From contig PGTK01000005.1 of NCBI GenBank assembly GCA_002794705.1, forward strand, positions 124,001 through 188,000: a stretch of 64,000 nucleotides of DNA. Direction: 5' to 3'. Below are positions 62,115 to 64,000 of the stretch, piece after piece (position 1 is the stretch's first letter; each line of letters starts with the position of its first letter). The notes under the pieces are model-generated. The model searched no databases, had not been told where the DNA came from, and saw only the letters and a program-made list of their open reading frames with translations. Origin of the DNA: Candidatus Thermofonsia Clade 1 bacterium. Lineage in GTDB: Bacteria; Chloroflexota; Anaerolineae; Aggregatilineales; UBA2796. Both the position numbers and the translations under genes were made by a program.

Positions 62115-64000
62115 CTAGAGCGTCTCAACGGGATCAACGTCTACAATCCAGTGCGCAGCTGAGTCGCCGATCAGGCGTGCGGGATCGGTTGTGCGCGCAA
62201 GGATGTGCCAGTAATAGACGCCGTCTAGCTTAGCGAAGTGTGCTGTGGTCGGTCCGATCAGGCGCGTCGCGGTCAGTTGCTCAGCGGCGATGTGCGCTCG
62301 TAGCACTTGGGCGGCGGCTTGTGCCTCGCGTTGCGCTTGGGCAGGGTTCGGCGCGCTGAAGAGCAGGCGCACTAGCCGTTTGTAGGGCGGATAGTCCAGC
62401 AGACGGCGATATTCCAGCTCACGCTCGTAGAACGTCTCGTAGTCGTGATGGGCGGCGGCTTGAATGGCGTAGTGATCAGGCTGATAGGTCTGCAAAATGA
62501 CCCGTCCGCCGCGCCAGCCGCGACCGGCGCGTCCAGCAGCTTGAGTCAGCAGCTGGAAGGTGCGCTCAGCGGCGCGGCAATCAGGCAGACCGAGCGCCGT
62601 CTCTGCTAGCATCACGCCGACCAGCGTCACTCGCGGCAAATCGAGTCCTTTGACGATCATCTGCGTGCCGACTAGCACGTCTGCCGCGCCGGCGGCAAAG
62701 CGCGTCCAGATCGCCTCATGGGCGCCGCGCTCTTGGGCTGTATCCCGATCCCAGCGCAGGACTCGTGCGCCCGCGAATTCGCTCTCAACTGCCTCTGCCA
62801 CACTAGCCGTGCCTGCGCCGAAGTAGCGGATGCGCTCGCTGTTGCACTGTGGACAGCGGCTGAGCGACGCACTCTGATAGCCGCAGTAGTGGCAGGTCAG
62901 CGCTCCGCCTTCGCCATGCTTGTGAAATGTGAGCGGGATATCACACTCTGGACAGCGTGCTACGTAGCCGCAGTCGCGGCATAGCACAAAGGTCGCTGCG
63001 CCACGCCGATTCAGGAAGAGCAGCGCCTGTTCGCCGCGCTCCAGCGTCTCGCGCAGGGCTTGGCGGAGCGCAGCGCTGAACATGCTCCGATTGCCCGCCC
63101 GTAGCTCTTGGCGCATGTCTACAATGGTGACGGGCGGCAAGGGCGCAGCGGTCGCCTCAGGCGCAGCGTCGGAGTCGTTGCGCGGCACAACCACGCGGTT
63201 GGGCAGGCGCAAATAGGTCAGGTCGCCGCGCCGTGCGCGGAAGGTGGTGACTACATCAGGCGTAGCAGAGCCGAGAATCGCCACGCCGCGCTGAAGGCGC
63301 ATCAGGGCGAGGGCTGCCTCGCGGGCGTGATAGTACGGCGGCGGCAAGGGCGGCGATTGTTTGTAGCTCTCATCATGCTCTTCATCAATCACGATCACGC
63401 CGAGATCGGGCAAGGGCGTGAAGAGCGCTGAACGTGCGCCGATCACCACGCCAATCTCGCCATTGCGTGCGCGCCGCCATGTATCGTACTGCTCACCATC
63501 AGTCAGGGCGCTGTGAACGACTGCCACTTGTCCTGGAAAGCGCGAGGCGAAGCGGCTGACCGTCTGTGCCACAAGCGCGATCTCTGGCACCAGTACGAGC
63601 GCCTGTCTGCCTTGTGCAAGGGCGTGTTCGATGGCGCGTAGATAGATTTCGGTCTTGCCGGCGCCTGTGACGCCATGCAAGAGGAAGGCGCCGCCGTCGC
63701 CGTCTTGGGCAACGCGGATTGCCTGCCAGCACGCCTCTTGTTCGGCGGTCAGAGTCGGGATTGACTGCGGCGGATAGTGCCGATCTGCCAGTGGATCGCG
63801 GTAGCGCTCCTCTTCCGCGATCTCGATCAGCTCTTTGGCGGCAAGTTGGCGCAGCGCATGCAGACTCGCGCCTGAGTCGCGCATCAGGTCGCTCACATCG
63901 CATTCGCCGTCATGCTCTGCCAGCACCAAGAGCGCCGCCGCCTGCTTGGGACTGCGCGCCATCTCTTGGACGATTAGCGGCACGCGCTCAGGCGCGATCA
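62115..64000 (-). CDS. priA: Primosomal protein N' (replication restart helicase PriA), C-terminal part
   Basis: About 627 residues are visible; the frame stays open to the window edge (an in-frame GTG at 63983 is probably internal), so the N-terminal 3'-DNA-binding part lies beyond. 3'-5' helicase restarting stalled forks. Walker A is GVTGAGKTEIYLRAIE, motif II VIVIDEEHDESYKQ, motif III AILGSATPD. The zinc-binding module has CRDCGYVARCPECDIPLTFH, LTCHYCGYQSASLSRCPQCN and RIRYFGAGTASVAEAVE. LVGTQMIVKGLDLPRVTLVG and QAAGRAGRGWRGGRVILQTY complete helicase domain 2. Convergent with hsp20, sharing the terminator region. Confidence 0.96.
   Translation of the reverse strand, partial: IAPERVPLIVQEMARSPKQAAALLVLAEHDGECDVSDLMRDSGASLHALRQLAAKELIEIAEEERYRDPLADRHYPPQSIPTLTAEQEACWQAIRVAQDGDGGAFLLHGVTGAGKTEIYLRAIEHALAQGRQALVLVPEIALVAQTVSRFASRFPGQVAVVHSALTDGEQYDTWRRARNGEIGVVIGARSALFTPLPDLGVIVIDEEHDESYKQSPPLPPPYYHAREAALALMRLQRGVAILGSATPDVVTTFRARRGDLTYLRLPNRVVVPRNDSDAAPEATAAPLPPVTIVDMRQELRAGNRSMFSAALRQALRETLERGEQALLFLNRRGAATFVLCRDCGYVARCPECDIPLTFHKHGEGGALTCHYCGYQSASLSRCPQCNSERIRYFGAGTASVAEAVESEFAGARVLRWDRDTAQERGAHEAIWTRFAAGAADVLVGTQMIVKGLDLPRVTLVGVMLAETALGLPDCRAAERTFQLLTQAAGRAGRGWRGGRVILQTYQPDHYAIQAAAHHDYETFYERELEYRRLLDYPPYKRLVRLLFSAPNPAQAQREAQAAAQVLRAHIAAEQLTATRLIGPTTAHFAKLDGVYYWHILARTTDPARLIGDSAAHWIVDVDPVETL

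Noticed and set aside
1..64000. Insertion sequence, prophage, tRNA-linked island or defence system
   Set aside because: No transposase, integrase, phage gene, tRNA or direct-repeat pair was recognised; the CHAT gene lacks typical defence neighbours.

Overview
The window is a moderately GC-rich bacterial chromosome segment with very dense gene packing. It holds about 50 protein genes, many overlapping by 1-38 bp, and I saw no phage or insertion-sequence genes, tRNA, rRNA or CRISPR array. It looks most like a member of the Chloroflexota (Anaerolineae-like). The signs are many lipoproteins and membrane proteins with long Thr-Pro linkers, bacterial SH3/CARDB surface proteins, Band-7 and CHAT-domain proteins, RNase Y and a CAD-like dihydroorotase. 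No outer-membrane genes are seen. This placement is inference; no rRNA gene is present to confirm it.

Layout. 1-2.7 kb (minus): the edge of an FtsX/MacB-like permease, then infA, rpsU and an S1-domain protein. 3.0-9.6 kb (plus): a TPR lytic transglycosylase lipoprotein, a GT4 glycosyltransferase, a USP-USP-GpgS fusion (glucosylglycerate-type compatible solute) and a secreted beta-propeller. 9.6-19.3 kb: carB, a small unknown gene, a Band-7 protein, a P1B metal ATPase, a HEAT-like protein, pyrC and a two-helix membrane protein. 19.4-27.3 kb: a 1970-residue alpha-2-macroglobulin, a diiron acyl-ACP desaturase and a TspO-like membrane protein. 27.3-31.3 kb (minus): a three-gene sugar ABC importer without its ATPase, and fabG. 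31.4-34.5 kb (plus): a parvulin lipoprotein followed by three membrane-anchored Thr-Pro-rich proteins, two of them sharing a C-terminal domain. 34.5-36.7 kb: rny with an unusually long upstream region. 36.7-43.5 kb (plus): M32 carboxypeptidase, a degenerate MA-type peptidase, rlmN, an alpha/beta hydrolase, lysA and a GNAT. 43.5-49.3 kb: mutM, an SH3-CARDB lipoprotein, a DUF3267-type membrane zincin, ugd and an SsnA-like amidohydrolase. 49.3-50.7 kb (minus): a 2TM protein and two related small genes, one frameshifted at an eight-T run and one decayed. 50.7-61.4 kb (minus): nine tightly spaced genes starting with a CHAT protease-like membrane protein (CHAT, aroA, coiled-coil, Thr-Pro lipoprotein, O-antigen-ligase-like, serB-like, degenerate Hsp70, HEAT, SpoU methyltransferase). 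61.6-64 kb: a small heat-shock protein and the C-terminal part of PriA.

How the parts fit. Core functions (translation initiation, pyrimidine, aromatic amino acid, lysine and serine synthesis, replication restart, mRNA decay, base-excision repair) are interleaved with envelope functions (peptidoglycan turnover, sugar import, surface lipoproteins, polysaccharide precursors). Regulatory sequence is readable: several near-consensus sigma-70-type promoters, one apparently giving a leaderless mRNA; strong hairpins at gene ends, mostly without a U-tract; and a classic hairpin plus T-run between the sugar-binding protein and permease genes. The most unusual items are the Hsp70-like/HEAT pair in the CHAT operon, the CHAT-TM-CARDB protein, the USP-GpgS fusion, the P1B ATPase with CSC in place of CPC, the T8 frameshift gene and the rny leader with a small ORF.
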